The notes below the pieces were generated by a model, which searched no databases, was not told the DNA's origin, and was given only the letters and a program-made list of their open reading frames with translations. The position numbers and the translations under genes are program-made. This document shows, piece after piece, positions 41,477 to 51,731 of a stretch of 64,000 nucleotides of DNA. The DNA comes from Perkinsus olseni (lineage: Eukaryota > Perkinsozoa > Perkinsida > Perkinsidae). The DNA is taken from assembly GCA_013115135.1 (NCBI GenBank), contig JABANP010000021.1, forward strand, positions 124,001-188,000, written 5' to 3'. Each line of letters opens with the position of its first letter. Position 1 is the stretch's first letter.

Positions 41477-43559
41477 ATTAAAAAACTGGTGGATATTCAC
41501 TATACTCAGTAGTAACACTCACAGCCCGTATATGTCCCGAAACCGTGCTGAGCCCTTCCAAAAATTTGGACCACCACTCAGTAGATTTTAGTTTAACTTG
41601 CAATCTTGTTCACTTGATATTTCTCAACTACCCCGGCCTCCGGGTAATCTATACTATGATAAGAGGGCAGCGTCAAGGTTTCGATTTCACTTCACCCAGA
41701 GCAGATTCCCACCCAATTTTTCCCCGACGAGTTAGATCATCGTCTGCGCTATTTTACGGAGTAATTCCACTCATGGTCGATCTACGGTTGCGGTGTACTG
41801 AAGTCAAACCGTTCGTGATTATGCGTATTTTTCAGGGCTAAAACGTCACAGAAATAGCGTCCGAGTGAAAAATGCCCATATCAGCGCATAATCGTTCGAT
41901 AGTTTTCCGGCTTTTACGACACACTCTCCCTGCCATCCCTTGAGCTCTTCAGCTACATGTGCAACGCGTTTGTGGCCTGTAGCTCCCATGGCCTTAAAAA
42001 TTCCCTACGCCGATAAAGTCTGGTTTTTATGCAACCTAAGCTTGACCAATTGTATATGCGCTGTTTATCGATCGGCACGCATGCATGTGTATAAACGCTC
42101 CGACACCGCGAAAGATTTATTCTTGGCTACCGTTCTTTCCGAGAACTTATCCCGGGTGGAGACCAAAATGCACGGGAGATGTACAAAATCCACGGAACCA
42201 CACGCGGCAGTCGGATTAAACTTTAATCCTTAAAGTAACAGTCAAAACCATGGATTGCGGGTGGAGGCAGGGATGGGAAACCCGAGACCCGATAGGGCAA
42301 CCAGATCCCCAATCTGTGACCCAGGGCAACCAGAAACACAAAGATACTTCCTCACAATCTGTACGACTCCCTCGTGTTTTAGGAATTATCCAGCCTGTTC
42401 TCCAGCATACACAAGAGTGAAGAATTCACGACACACAGCTTGACCAGTCTACCAGTTATGATGAGGCAAACCGACTAAGGTATACTTGCCCTACTTGAAC
42501 GAAGCCGGTAAACATGCGGCCTGTTCTGGAAAATGCCATGAAGGCAACATACGGTCTGTTACAGGCCTCCGCCCTGGAGGCTCACAATACCCCTACACGC
42601 AACCGTTAGCGCCGTGGCTTCGATGAGCCACTGACAGTTACTGAAATTCAGTCTGTCGGCTCTTCGGCGGGCGCTCTTGAAGAGCTGCTTTGTGGGTGGC
42701 CAATCCTGGATGTAACAGTCCTTGTGAGTATACTCGAGACCATTAGAGACAAAGAGGCTCATCTATGACATCTTTGCACACGATCATCATTACCGGCCTT
42801 CCAGCGCAGATTAGGTTGTAGCTCACGATCAACGAGCCGAGATAGACTGCCTTCAGCGAATCATGACATTCCTTCATTCGCCAACTCTCGATTTGTGAAT
42901 TTTCAGGGAACTGAGTGTATACCTTCCAATGCAAGGGTAGTGGGCAGCAAACGACCTCAAGGCCATTCAACGTAGCGGCTACGTCGTAGCCTAACTACAC
43001 TAACCAGCGGGTTCTGGGCTACTTACCCAGAGTGCGAATCATTCATACGGTCGAGAATCTCGACTCGAGATTGAACTGCTTAGCGGAACTGTGAGATTTG
43101 CTCATGTGGCGTGCAAGGCACGCAACGTGCAACGTGCATGAGGTAATCCAAAAAACCTACCCGAGGGGTGGGCTACAAGCCATGTAATGCGCACATGTAC
43201 TTGTAAGGAATCCGATGCCCTATGAAATCACCAGATGTGCAGATAGCATGAGAATCAATTTTAGGCTCTCGAATAACTCCTTTTCATAGGTCCAGCGCAG
43301 TAATCCAATATTTACATTGAGTCGTAACTGATCAAATGTCTCATGAACCTACTTCGACATCGTGATCGCTGATATTCAAAGATCTCCCTATTCATGGCAA
43401 AATTTCATACGCCTGGCGCGGGCGGAGTAGAGTTTATTCATCAGGTTAGTTACATTAAACTCGAATTTCGAAGATAAGAAATTCTTATGAATAATTCATT
43501 CCGAGAACTATTTCTGAAGGCGTTTAATGAAGTTATAGGGAACTGCCTGATTGTGACGA

Positions 43560-43770
43560 TTGTTCAGAGACATACGGGGTGTTCAGAGAACCTATTCTGA
43601 AATTCAGAATACATTCCAGAATGCAAAACACCAAAATCGCGTTCAGCGAACGGGTCCCGAAATACATTCTGGGAAGTGTTCGAGAATGGATTCCAACCGC
43701 GTTCAGTAGACTTCAGGATGTATTCCGAAACGCATTCCAGAATGCGAAATCTCGGTTTGAGAAAATCGTT
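43560..43770. repeat. clustered GAAT/CATTCC repeats
   Basis: Motifs such as ACATTCCAGAATGC, ATTCCGAAACGCATTCCAG and GTTCAGAGAACC/GTTCAGCGAACG recur many times in about 200 nt. Each contains its own inverted complement (ATTCC...GGAAT or GTTC...GAAC), so the region can fold into several small hairpins. No protein is encoded. Confidence 0.5.
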
Positions 43771-43838
43771 TTCTGGACGAATATTTTGCAGCGTGTAGCG
43801 ATTCGTGACACGTGTGAGTTAACCCCGACATCCGTGAC

Positions 43839-43911
43839 CCACTCTTTCCAAGGATCGAACTCTCGGTCTCGCGGATAACGAGCGGGCGCTCTTCCGCTAG
43901 ACCATTCGGCT
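43839..43911 (-). pseudogene. tRNA-like sequence (box A, box B) within the repeat region
   Basis: On the minus strand box A is TGGTCTAGCGG, matching consensus, and box B AGTTCGATCC is near consensus. The order and spacing are those of a tRNA, and the CCCGC...GCGAGACC arm resembles tRNA-Asp. The loop would give an ATC anticodon, which is not expected, and the acceptor ends do not pair. It is probably a tRNA-derived SINE head or a tRNA pseudogene. Confidence 0.5.
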
Positions 43912-44757
43912 GAATTTTACTGGCGACGCCTGTCGAGGGGGTAGAAGCTTGTGGGTGGGATAGCAGACGTTGTGCATGAAACGCTCCCGGAATCCATTCT
44001 GAGAATGTCATACGTCATACGAATGTCATAATGTCATCCGAGATATTTGAGGATGGAGTCTTTCTGAACACGATTCGGGAATCAATTCTTAGAATCGATT
44101 CTAAGAATACTAAACACGCGAACTCTATTGATTCCACCTCTTTCATAAATACTTCGTTCACCTTACAAGTAACACGTAGAATTTCTACGGTAGAAAGCTC
44201 GCTATGAAACCTCGGTATCACCCGAGCGCAGCGAGGGACGTGGTCCCTCTGACTAAGAGCTAGAGAACCCCGGAGCGAAGCGACGGGTTCTGCTAGTTCC
44301 TTCCCAAAAATCCGCGACAAAGGTACAAAATCGCAGGGATCTGGTTTACCTGGGCAAAAGTTCGGCTTTCTGGTTGCCCTGGGTAACAGTTCCGGGGTCG
44401 GATTGCCCTGTCGGGTTTCGGGGTTTTCCCGTCATCTGCGAAACAGCATTGGGGTTTGGCACCTTCTTCGTCACGATCAGTTCCGGGATTGTTGATTCGT
44501 TTTCAATGAAGCAGCGGTAAAGAGGATGAACCCGATGAGAGCTGCATAACTCAACGGGATATCTCCTTCATCAGGAAAAATCGCTTGCGAAGCGCGAGGG
44601 ACTCGAATGAAAGGGCTAATGAGAAAATTGCCCTCGCTTGAGAAACCACTCGACCCCATTTTGGGGTGACCAGGGGTATTAGCGTGGCGCCAATATGCGC
44701 CAGTCTGCTGCAGGTTCCACGAAACACCATACAACAGAAAATAGGAGCAGAAAAAGA

Positions 44758-46236
44758 CTAGCAGAAACTTCCGAATTGCACAATATCACCACCGTTATTA
44801 GCGCGGTTAACTACAGAAATGATGCCAGTAGTGATAGTGGTGATGCCACCAATGGCTACCATTGTACCAAGCAGAAGGACCAGTACGCTCAGGCGGCCTG
44901 TCATTGCCAACAGTTTGGCTACTATGGTTTTGCCTAGCAGCGCACCGGCGAATGGCATGACAGTAATCCACATGTCCGAAGCAGGAGGGAAGTAACCGCC
45001 CAACGCGAAGGACAGAGCTGTACCTGAATCAAGATCGATGGAACCCTGCCGTTACGATAGCGCCTTGGCGCGGTGGGCCCGCTCAAGCTAACCGCGAAAC
45101 TTCCTCGTGTGTAAGAGGCTAGTATCGAAGCCCATTCTTACTAGTGCTCGTAGCGAAGATGACTATGGCAGTAGTGGCTGTACTTTGCTTGGGGTCGAGC
45201 CCGAGTGATAGAACTACAGGGATCATGAAGAGGCCACCACTGATGCCGACAATAGAGGAGATCAAACCGATAACTGAGAGGAACATGGCATGATCTCGAA
45301 GCCATACGCCGCATACTCGATCAACGTAAGATCTATACGAGCCCGAATCAGCAGCTTCCTCGTTCCTACCGATCATACTCCCCATCAGGATAGAGCCCGT
45401 CTTGACAGTGCCCGGAGAACGTTCAACAGCCACGTATCCAGCGGGGATGAGGAGGAGTATAACACCTTGTACCGCGGCAAGTACCCAATACACCTCTTCA
45501 CAGTAGGGGACTCCGATCACACCTGCGGAATAAGTAGCTCGACTCGTGACATGACTCTAAACTGGGCCCTACTTCCTGTAGACGAATTCCCTGTCAAGGG
45601 TGGGAAGATGAGGCAGATCGTCCATATCACAGCCACCACAGTCATGTAGTAGATGAGCTTGTTTTTGTACTCGGCATCCTCTGGAGGGCAGGGATGCCCG
45701 GAGCCTCAACTGGTGAGCTACCGGAGTCGGTTGTATCCGAGTCCGACTCTCGTTTCTTCGCCCTAGTCTCCGCCTTCCACAGTCTAAAGCCCTTCCGATA
45801 GGCCATGAAGCTTCCAAGACAGGCGAAGCAAAAATAGAGGATAAGTACAAACAATGAGGGGAGCCAGGAGTAGATGTAGACACCAATGAGGGAACCGATC
45901 ACAGTGCCCGGCAGTATGAGGATTACAAAAGGCCACACGATGAGCGACTTGGGGTCGTTCCTGGCACGGTACTGCTCGAAGAAGTTGAAAAGTGTCTGAG
46001 GAGAAGGAGTTTCAATGATGAAGTCAGGATGAATCCATTCTCACCGCAGCTAGTGACGCTGACGCAATCAGTGCTTGACTCAGTGCTGTCGATTCCTTCA
46101 GAGAGAGGCCGCCGATAAGACGGAGCACTGGGACGAAGAGGACGCCTCCCCCGATACCCGAGGGCATGCAAAGCAGTGCTATGACGAAAACGAGGGGCGC
46201 GACCGCCCCTAGGTTATCGATCGGAGGAGTTGTCAT
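44758..46236 (-). CDS. TauE/SafE-type membrane transporter, copy C
   Basis: ATG 46236 gives MTTPPIDNLGAVAPLVFVIA and CMPSGIGGGVLFVPVLRLIG, then SLKESTALSQALIASASLAA. After an intron, VWPFVILILPGTVIGSLIG and GVYIYSWLPSLFVLILYFCF precede GSFMAYRKGFRLWKAETRAK. The second half shows YMTVVAVIWTICLIFPPLTG, GVPYCEEVYWVLAAVQGVIL, GLISSIVGISGGLFMIPVVL, LGLDPKQSTATTAIVIFATS and LGGYFPPASDMWITVMPFAG, with the ending DIVQFGSFC at 44758. A 32-nt GT-AG segment in the linker (between SSP and DAEYKNKL) would restore frame, so an intact protein is possible. It is nearly identical to copy B, which points to a recent tandem duplication. The -GISGG- in the second half replaces -GIGGG-. Confidence 0.75.
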
Positions 46237-46780
46237 ATACAAATCGAGCAATAATGCACTACATAGGGCATCTGACGTGGATGGTATTGGTTTACAAGAG
46301 CAGGAAATCCCATAGACGCTAGGGTTGGGAGAGGCACTGAAACCAGCCAAGCCCGAACCTGTAGCCTGTATCCGGGTACCGAGGTGTGAGTCGTAACCGG
46401 ATCCGCTCCTACTGCTTTCGTGGGCAGCTCGATGGAGCACTACAGGACCTGTAGTACAGGTCAGCGTGGCTGGGAGCAGTGCAGACTTGGTGCTGTGGTA
46501 GCAGAGACGCTGGGTGCTTAGCATGGCCTCCCAGCTTAGGCTCTGCTTCCGCCGCAACAGGTCCCCCAGCATCAAGGGTGATCCTCTAATGAAAAAAAAG
46601 GAGTTCGCGATACGCTATTCGATGTCCCTAGACTCCGGAAGTCATCGCGTGTACCACGAGAGCACGCGTACACTCCTTGTGTCGCACGCGTATCTTTGTC
46701 TCCCTCGCGCGTGTGTCCCAGTGGGCCTCTTTCACTAACCCCTTACTTAACTTAGAACAGTAAAAAACTTAAGAAACTAA
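46237..46780. other. upstream flank of copy C and left flank of the retrotransposon
   Basis: No gene is seen. From 46719 the DNA belongs to a repeat whose mirror copy lies at 54100-54122. A short open frame at 46514-46738 (+) has no conserved features. Confidence 0.4.
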
Positions 46781-47054
46781 TCAACTCCTCCTCTCGTGAC
46801 CCTTACACCCGCTGTCCTAGAGTTGGGAGGTATCGGGAATTGGTCAGCCAGCGGCAAGCTCCTTCGCTTCCACCGCTGAGCTGACGCGTTCATCTCCGGT
46901 GCCCATCACGCCAACCCGGGCGACGCCACACTTGTTTGACCCGAAGTGTCGCCGCCTTGGCGTATGTCCTGGCCTCCGCCACCGATGGCTAAGGCCCCTG
47001 GTCGCCTACCGCTAGACGACCATCCTCCCCACACCGGAGTGAACGCCCTCTCCA
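46781..47054 (-). repeat. split direct repeat B2
   Basis: This 274-nt sequence starts TCAACTCCTCCTCTCGTGAC and recurs at 47284-47557. It is the 3' terminal repeat of the Ngaro element on the minus strand. The 20-nt gap to A2 contains a poly-A-like run. Confidence 0.85.
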
Positions 47055-47074
47055 ACACTAGGAAGAAAGAAAAA

Positions 47075-47283
47075 AAATAAATAAAGACGGAAGTTGGGTG
47101 ACCTTCTCGAACTGTCGCTTAACTGGGTCCAGTATCAGATTGTCGTCCAACCAGCGGCAGGGGAAGGCCAAACCACGCCAGCACCCCCGACCCCGTGCTC
47201 GCTCGCCCGACCGTTTCCCATTCCCGCGCGTGGCGGGTTCACTCGAGTTCGTCCTAGAACTTGCTCTATGGCTAGACCTTCAC
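47075..47283 (-). repeat. split direct repeat A2
   Basis: This 209-nt sequence runs from AAATAAATAAAGACGG to GGCTAGACCTTCAC and is the same as 53316-53524. It directly abuts B1 at 47284, as expected for Ngaro elements. Confidence 0.85.
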
Positions 47284-47557
47284 TCAACTCCTCCTCTCGT
47301 GACCCTTACACCCGCTGTCCTAGAGTTGGGAGGTATCGGGAATTGGTCAGCCAGCGGCAAGCTCCTTCGCTTCCACCGCTGAGCTGACGCGTTCATCTCC
47401 GGTGCCCATCACGCCAACCCGGGCGACGCCACACTTGTTTGACCCGAAGTGTCGCCGCCTTGGCGTATGTCCTGGCCTCCGCCACCGATGGCTAAGGCCC
47501 CTGGTCGCCTACCGCTAGACGACCATCCTCCCCACACCGGAGTGAACGCCCTCTCCA
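47284..47557 (-). repeat. split direct repeat B1
   Basis: This is the internal copy of the 274-nt B repeat, next to A2. Between it and the recombinase ORF lie about 425 nt of GC-rich non-coding sequence. Confidence 0.85.
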
Positions 47558-47982
47558 TTCCTGGCCCGACCTCCCACTACCCATCCACTGGCCCAACCAA
47601 CCCGCTCGGGCAATTCTCACACCCAACGTCCGGACGAACTTCATCCGCTCTAATATTCCATTCTCCGCTACTCCTTATCTGGTCGGCTCCCGGCACCCCA
47701 TCTCGGAGTACGTGTGCCGGGAGCACACCTTGGAGAAGGCTTCTCCGCAGCTCTCCTTGGGCCCACTCGAACTCGTCTGATTTCTCGAGCGCTTGGGATG
47801 CTCGCCCGACTAACCCCCGCCGCGCGCGAGACGAAGACCCCCCAACAACCTCCATCCATCATGCCAACCTATTCGTCCTTAACTGACGGAACACGTCACG
47901 GATGTAAGTGGGCGGGGAGGGAAACAAAAAGGACTAACTCGTCAAACTAGGACATGCACGACTTCTAATTGGCAAACTCACT

Positions 47983-49065
47983 CTACTTAGCCCCACTGAC
48001 ATGCTTCATTATAACTGCTGCTGTGGTTCGACCTTCGAGACTTTGTTGTTCTCTCGTGTATGTTTCCACCATCGCCGCGGTCTTCCATCGACAGTGATGC
48101 ATCATTGACCTCTCGCTAACCCCAGCACGTCGTTGAAACGTGGCCGAGGATCTCCGACAGGAATAGCCAGTGAACTTCAGGAGATTTTCCACTGCCTGGG
48201 CACTCACACCTCTCGGTAGAATTTCGGCCAGTTTCCTGACCGCCTTAGAGAAACCTCTCCGCAGCGAACGGAACACCTTGAGCACTGGCGGCGTCTTTTC
48301 CTTCTCGTTCTTCAAGAAATGAGCCACACACCACAAATTCTCGACCCGACATTGTTCTGCAGCCAGCGGACACGAAACGAGCATCTCCTCTAACCTACGG
48401 GTCTTGGTCACTCCTAAGTTGATACGCACTTCAACACCCCCACTACCGTGCAGAGCCGTCACCAAAATGTCTTCACCTTTGATACGCAACAACTCCGATG
48501 GCCTCAGAGCCAAGGCCACCCCTGTGAGCACAGCCGCGTGCGCGACGGCATGCTCACGCAGCCTATCGGGTGGATACTCCGCGAGAGCTTTGATAACCTC
48601 CTCGTCAATAATCACCGCCTGTTTCGGCTTCTTCGCCACAGGAGCACGATGCCTGTCCATTGCCTGGAATGCTCGAGCCACTAATTTCTCATCATCCGTC
48701 GTAATATCTTTATGTCCATCAATCACTCCCAAAACCCTCACCGCTGTCACGTACTTACGAATCGATGATGGCGCGAGACTAGTCACTTCTGTCAAACCCC
48801 TAACAAAAGCTATAATCTGGTCTGCCGATGTCGGGTACGAGAAACCCATCGTCAGATATGCACGCCGGCCCGTCTCGTAACCTCTCCGAGTCTCTTCCGA
48901 AATAGATTGACCAAGGAACGAGCGCTTTACCGCCGCCGCCTCCATAGACGCACTCTGTGGTTGACGCTGAGCCCAGAAGGCGAGCTCATCCAAGTTAACT
49001 CTCTCAGGACCAGCCATCGGTGAATAGCAAGGCAACCGCACAGAACTGATGAGGGAGCGCACCAT
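47983..49065 (-). CDS. tyrosine recombinase of the Ngaro element
   Basis: The enzyme would integrate the circular DNA copy by a covalent phosphotyrosine step. From ATG 49065 (MVRSLISSVRLPCYSP) the protein has about 360 aa. The N-terminal core-binding part includes SEETRRGYETGRRAYLTMGF. Box 1 is VALALRPSELLRI with the first catalytic Arg. Box 2 is LKFTGYSCRRSSATFQRRAG, where the second Arg is in C-R-R-S, and the usual H-x-x-R His is Tyr here. The tail MHHCRWKTAAMVETYTRE has the H/W position and the Tyr nucleophile (ETYTRE). The frame is open upstream to 49146, abutting the stop of the reverse transcriptase ORF, so coupling or a frameshift could express it. Confidence 0.85.
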   Translation of the reverse strand: MVRSLISSVRLPCYSPMAGPERVNLDELAFWAQRQPQSASMEAAAVKRSFLGQSISEETRRGYETGRRAYLTMGFSYPTSADQIIAFVRGLTEVTSLAPSSIRKYVTAVRVLGVIDGHKDITTDDEKLVARAFQAMDRHRAPVAKKPKQAVIIDEEVIKALAEYPPDRLREHAVAHAAVLTGVALALRPSELLRIKGEDILVTALHGSGGVEVRINLGVTKTRRLEEMLVSCPLAAEQCRVENLWCVAHFLKNEKEKTPPVLKVFRSLRRGFSKAVRKLAEILPRGVSAQAVENLLKFTGYSCRRSSATFQRRAGVSERSMMHHCRWKTAAMVETYTREQQSLEGRTTAAVIMKHVSGAK

Positions 49066-49146
49066 GCACTCGCAACCCGACCCTTGAGGAAAGAACCACA
49101 GCGCTCCCCCGTGCCCCCTAACAAAAGGCGACCCCCTGAAACACAC

Positions 49147-51555
49147 TCACAAGCACTCATCGCACAACCTCTTAACTACGTCCGCCACCACTTGCGTCTC
49201 CGCAGCCATCCACCACTTCGGTGCGCTTTGTCTTATCTCTCTAGTAGGTCGTCGAGAAATCGCGTCTGCGACCTTGTTCCTCTCACCCGCGATAAATTTG
49301 GCCGCGAAGCCTCCACTGCTCTGGGCCACCGTACTCATCAATATCCGAAGCGACGCTGCCCTAGATTTCTGTGACGATAAGATTTTAACAACCGCCTCAT
49401 TATCAGAATACACAGTAGTTAAGGCCGCACTGCCCGCCACCTGAGCAAGCCTCACGCCAATGCAAGCCGCTACCATTTCCAGAAACACCATGTCACCCGA
49501 TTTGAACTCCCAGTTCCCAGACCCTGCCCTTTCCTCAGGTTTGGTCGAGGCCCCAACAGCGCCAGCTGTGAGCCTCAATCTCTTGAAATCCGTCCAAAGC
49601 GACCCATGCTCTTCCGCGTTCACAGCGAACCATGTAGGGACCACACCAGCGGTAAGATAATCAGCTTGCTCATTTGTGCCCCATGGTAAGGTTACGTATA
49701 CGCCGCCCACTCCGCTCAATGAGGCGTCAGTACACACAACGTGCAGCCGATATCTGTCAACACCGCGACCCGACGCCACAATTTCCAACCTCCTGTGAGA
49801 CCTAGCGGTCTCGACCAGCCTCAGCAACTCCGCACGTTTAGGCTCAGACAAGTTTAGGCGCCTCAAATTTTTCGTCTCCAACACCCCCAGCAATTCGTAT
49901 CCCACGCTCAAGCTATGCTTTACCGGTGTAGCCACCTGTGCCAACCAATTCAACTTACCCATGGCGCGCCTCAGGTTTTTCCTGGTGGGGTCATTGACCA
50001 TTTCACGGACTTCGTTCTCCACCCTGGCCAGCTTATCTTCCGGAACCGTCAACCACGCCTTCCCTCGACCATGCTCAACTCCATAACCAAGAATTCGGCC
50101 GTCATATCTCGACGCCTTCACTTTGTTGAGTGCTACAGGCATGTTGAAGAGGCCGAGCACCAACAACATAAAGATAAGGGAGAAGCGCGGTGAGCATGTC
50201 ACCATCGAAATGTCGTCAACATACAACAACGCCCTAAACTTAGGGGATATGGCCAGAGGGCCCTCGCCTTCTTGAGTCTCGGCCACCGCCAAAAGTCGCC
50301 GTAAGACCCTAAACGCCACTGCCGCTGTTCGGCACCATAACGCAGGGCTCGTCACCAGGCCAAACGGAGCCACCTCGTGTCGGTAAACCCTACGCCTCTG
50401 GTGCATATCGTCGACCGGCGGCCCGAAAAAACACAACCAATTCCTATCTTGCATCGCGATGGGGACCTGCCTGAAGGCGCTCTGAATGTCAACTTCCAGG
50501 GTCCAGGCCTCCTGCGAGCCACCCAGGCCATTACCGGTGCCACCACGGAATGCCGTCGATAGCATTGTCTGAATGTCCTGCGTTTTTGGGAGGCATATAG
50601 TGGTTTTCAGATTTTCTCTGATGGGCCTATTAAGACCCGATCTTCGAAAATCATCTATAGGGCGAACCCCCGTAACCTCACCCCTACTCCCCTTCTTCCA
50701 AATGACAGCCACCTTTGTGAACGCCTCCGCGTCCTCAAATGGGATTTCAGACACCCGACCGAGCTGAGCTTCTTTCTCTATGAGCTCTGCCCATTGTCTT
50801 CCCATGTCCCCTGACGCACCTCCAATAGGCAGCGATGCCCAGTCCTCACCTTCTAGTTTCTCTCTCGCCCATCTAAGCTCCTCAGGCTCACCGGGCCGCA
50901 AGCCTGGTGGTGGCTTGTATGCCGGCCACGCATTGTTCTCTTCGATGCTGTCAAAGAGACCTATCGGACAGCCTTGCTTCAACATGTCGCATATAGCTAC
51001 ATCCTCAACTCCCTCATTCTCGGCACACGCACTCTGATCGCAAACCTCACTTGCTACAGGGAATTCCGTAGTCGCTAGCGCCAGTACTTTCATCAGCGCC
51101 CAGCGGAGCTTTGATGGGGGGCACGCTTCTTGTAGCAACTGATCCGGCTTCACGCCTGCGGACTTGCAGACCTCTGAACGACCCAGCACGCTCGCGATCT
51201 CTCCCGCCAGGTCATCAACCTGTCCCGCCAGGGCCTCGAAGCCCGCCGCCAATTCAGACTGTTTCTCGCGACTGGCGGCAAAAAACCCATCAAGGAACTC
51301 GCGATTATCCGCAGCGAACTGGTGACACTTTCTCTTGAGGAGACGAACAACCTCACAAACCAAGGCCCAATTCTTCGGTACTATGTTTATTTCATCCCAC
51401 TGCACCACCCAAGGTGCCCCCGAGCCGTCTCTACGCACCCGGACTGACGCATCCTGGAAAGTATCCTGCAAGATCTTGTCCCATTCGTGCAACGACCCCC
51501 CATGCCGTTTACTATTACGTCTCCTACGTCCTGCTGCCGACCGCCGGCACGGCAT
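49147..51555 (-). CDS. reverse transcriptase/RNase H of the Ngaro element
   Basis: From ATG 51555 the ORF has 802 aa. The N-terminal part is coiled and charged (LLKRKCHQFAADNREF). The polymerase domain has VTGVRPIDDFRRSGLNRPI, then WTLEVDIQSAFRQVPIAMQD (motif A Asp), RHEVAPFGLVTSPALWCRTA (motif B), and KFRALLYVDDISMV with the catalytic YVDD (motif C). AWLTVPEDKLARVENEV and RRAMGKLNWLAQVATPV form the thumb/connection, as in DIRS-order elements. The C-terminal domain has VCTDASLSGVGGVYV, TVYSDNEAVVKILSSQKSRA and FIAGERNKVADAISRRPTRE, the RNase H-like/methyltransferase-type tail of DIRS/Ngaro and related elements. No frameshift or stop interrupts it. It copies element RNA into DNA. Confidence 0.9.
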   Translation of the reverse strand: MPCRRSAAGRRRRNSKRHGGSLHEWDKILQDTFQDASVRVRRDGSGAPWVVQWDEINIVPKNWALVCEVVRLLKRKCHQFAADNREFLDGFFAASREKQSELAAGFEALAGQVDDLAGEIASVLGRSEVCKSAGVKPDQLLQEACPPSKLRWALMKVLALATTEFPVASEVCDQSACAENEGVEDVAICDMLKQGCPIGLFDSIEENNAWPAYKPPPGLRPGEPEELRWAREKLEGEDWASLPIGGASGDMGRQWAELIEKEAQLGRVSEIPFEDAEAFTKVAVIWKKGSRGEVTGVRPIDDFRRSGLNRPIRENLKTTICLPKTQDIQTMLSTAFRGGTGNGLGGSQEAWTLEVDIQSAFRQVPIAMQDRNWLCFFGPPVDDMHQRRRVYRHEVAPFGLVTSPALWCRTAAVAFRVLRRLLAVAETQEGEGPLAISPKFRALLYVDDISMVTCSPRFSLIFMLLVLGLFNMPVALNKVKASRYDGRILGYGVEHGRGKAWLTVPEDKLARVENEVREMVNDPTRKNLRRAMGKLNWLAQVATPVKHSLSVGYELLGVLETKNLRRLNLSEPKRAELLRLVETARSHRRLEIVASGRGVDRYRLHVVCTDASLSGVGGVYVTLPWGTNEQADYLTAGVVPTWFAVNAEEHGSLWTDFKRLRLTAGAVGASTKPEERAGSGNWEFKSGDMVFLEMVAACIGVRLAQVAGSAALTTVYSDNEAVVKILSSQKSRAASLRILMSTVAQSSGGFAAKFIAGERNKVADAISRRPTREIRQSAPKWWMAAETQVVADVVKRLCDECL

Positions 51556-51731
51556 AGCGAGACACAGAAGAAACAGGAATCACTAACTGCTACCGCAAGG
51601 ACGGGGATCATTCCTCCTCTACGCAACCGCTTACCGCTACCCAGAAACAGATCAGTCAGACACAGTTCTTCGCTCACATTCGTTCTCTACCGACTATGCT
51701 GTGGCTACTACCGGGTCATCAGTATCCGAAT

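Larger units (their letters stand above)
42272..44433. mobile_element. candidate non-autonomous element bounded by inverted repeats
   Basis: The left end (42272-42334) reads GATGGGAAACCCGAGACCCG then ATAGGGCAACCAG and GTGACCCAGGGCAACCAGA. The right end (44369-44433) is its reverse complement with about four in five bases kept: TCTGGTTGCCCTGGGTAACA then CCCTGTCGGGTTTCGGGG. A second partial copy of the inner unit, TCTGGTTTACCTGGGCAAAA, precedes it at 44340. The element carries no transposase. A tRNA-like sequence lies inside. Confidence 0.5.
41477..44757. repeat. 3.3 kb non-coding repeat region between copies B and C
   Basis: No credible gene lies here. It contains a pair of inverted repeats bounding about 2.2 kb, a tRNA-like element, clustered GAAT/CATTCC repeats near 43560-43770, and a palindrome AATTCTTAGAATCGATTCTAAG near 44080. 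Base composition and repeat content differ from the genic parts. It looks like a graveyard of non-autonomous elements inserted in the transporter array. Confidence 0.6.

Noticed and set aside
36092..44757. Possible CRISPR-like or satellite array in the repeat region
   Set aside because: Repeats are irregular in length and spacing, with no regular spacers, and the genome is eukaryotic.
47094..47387. Small frames repeated at 47094 and 53335
   Set aside because: They lie in the A repeat of the retrotransposon, so their duplication reflects the repeat and not a gene family.
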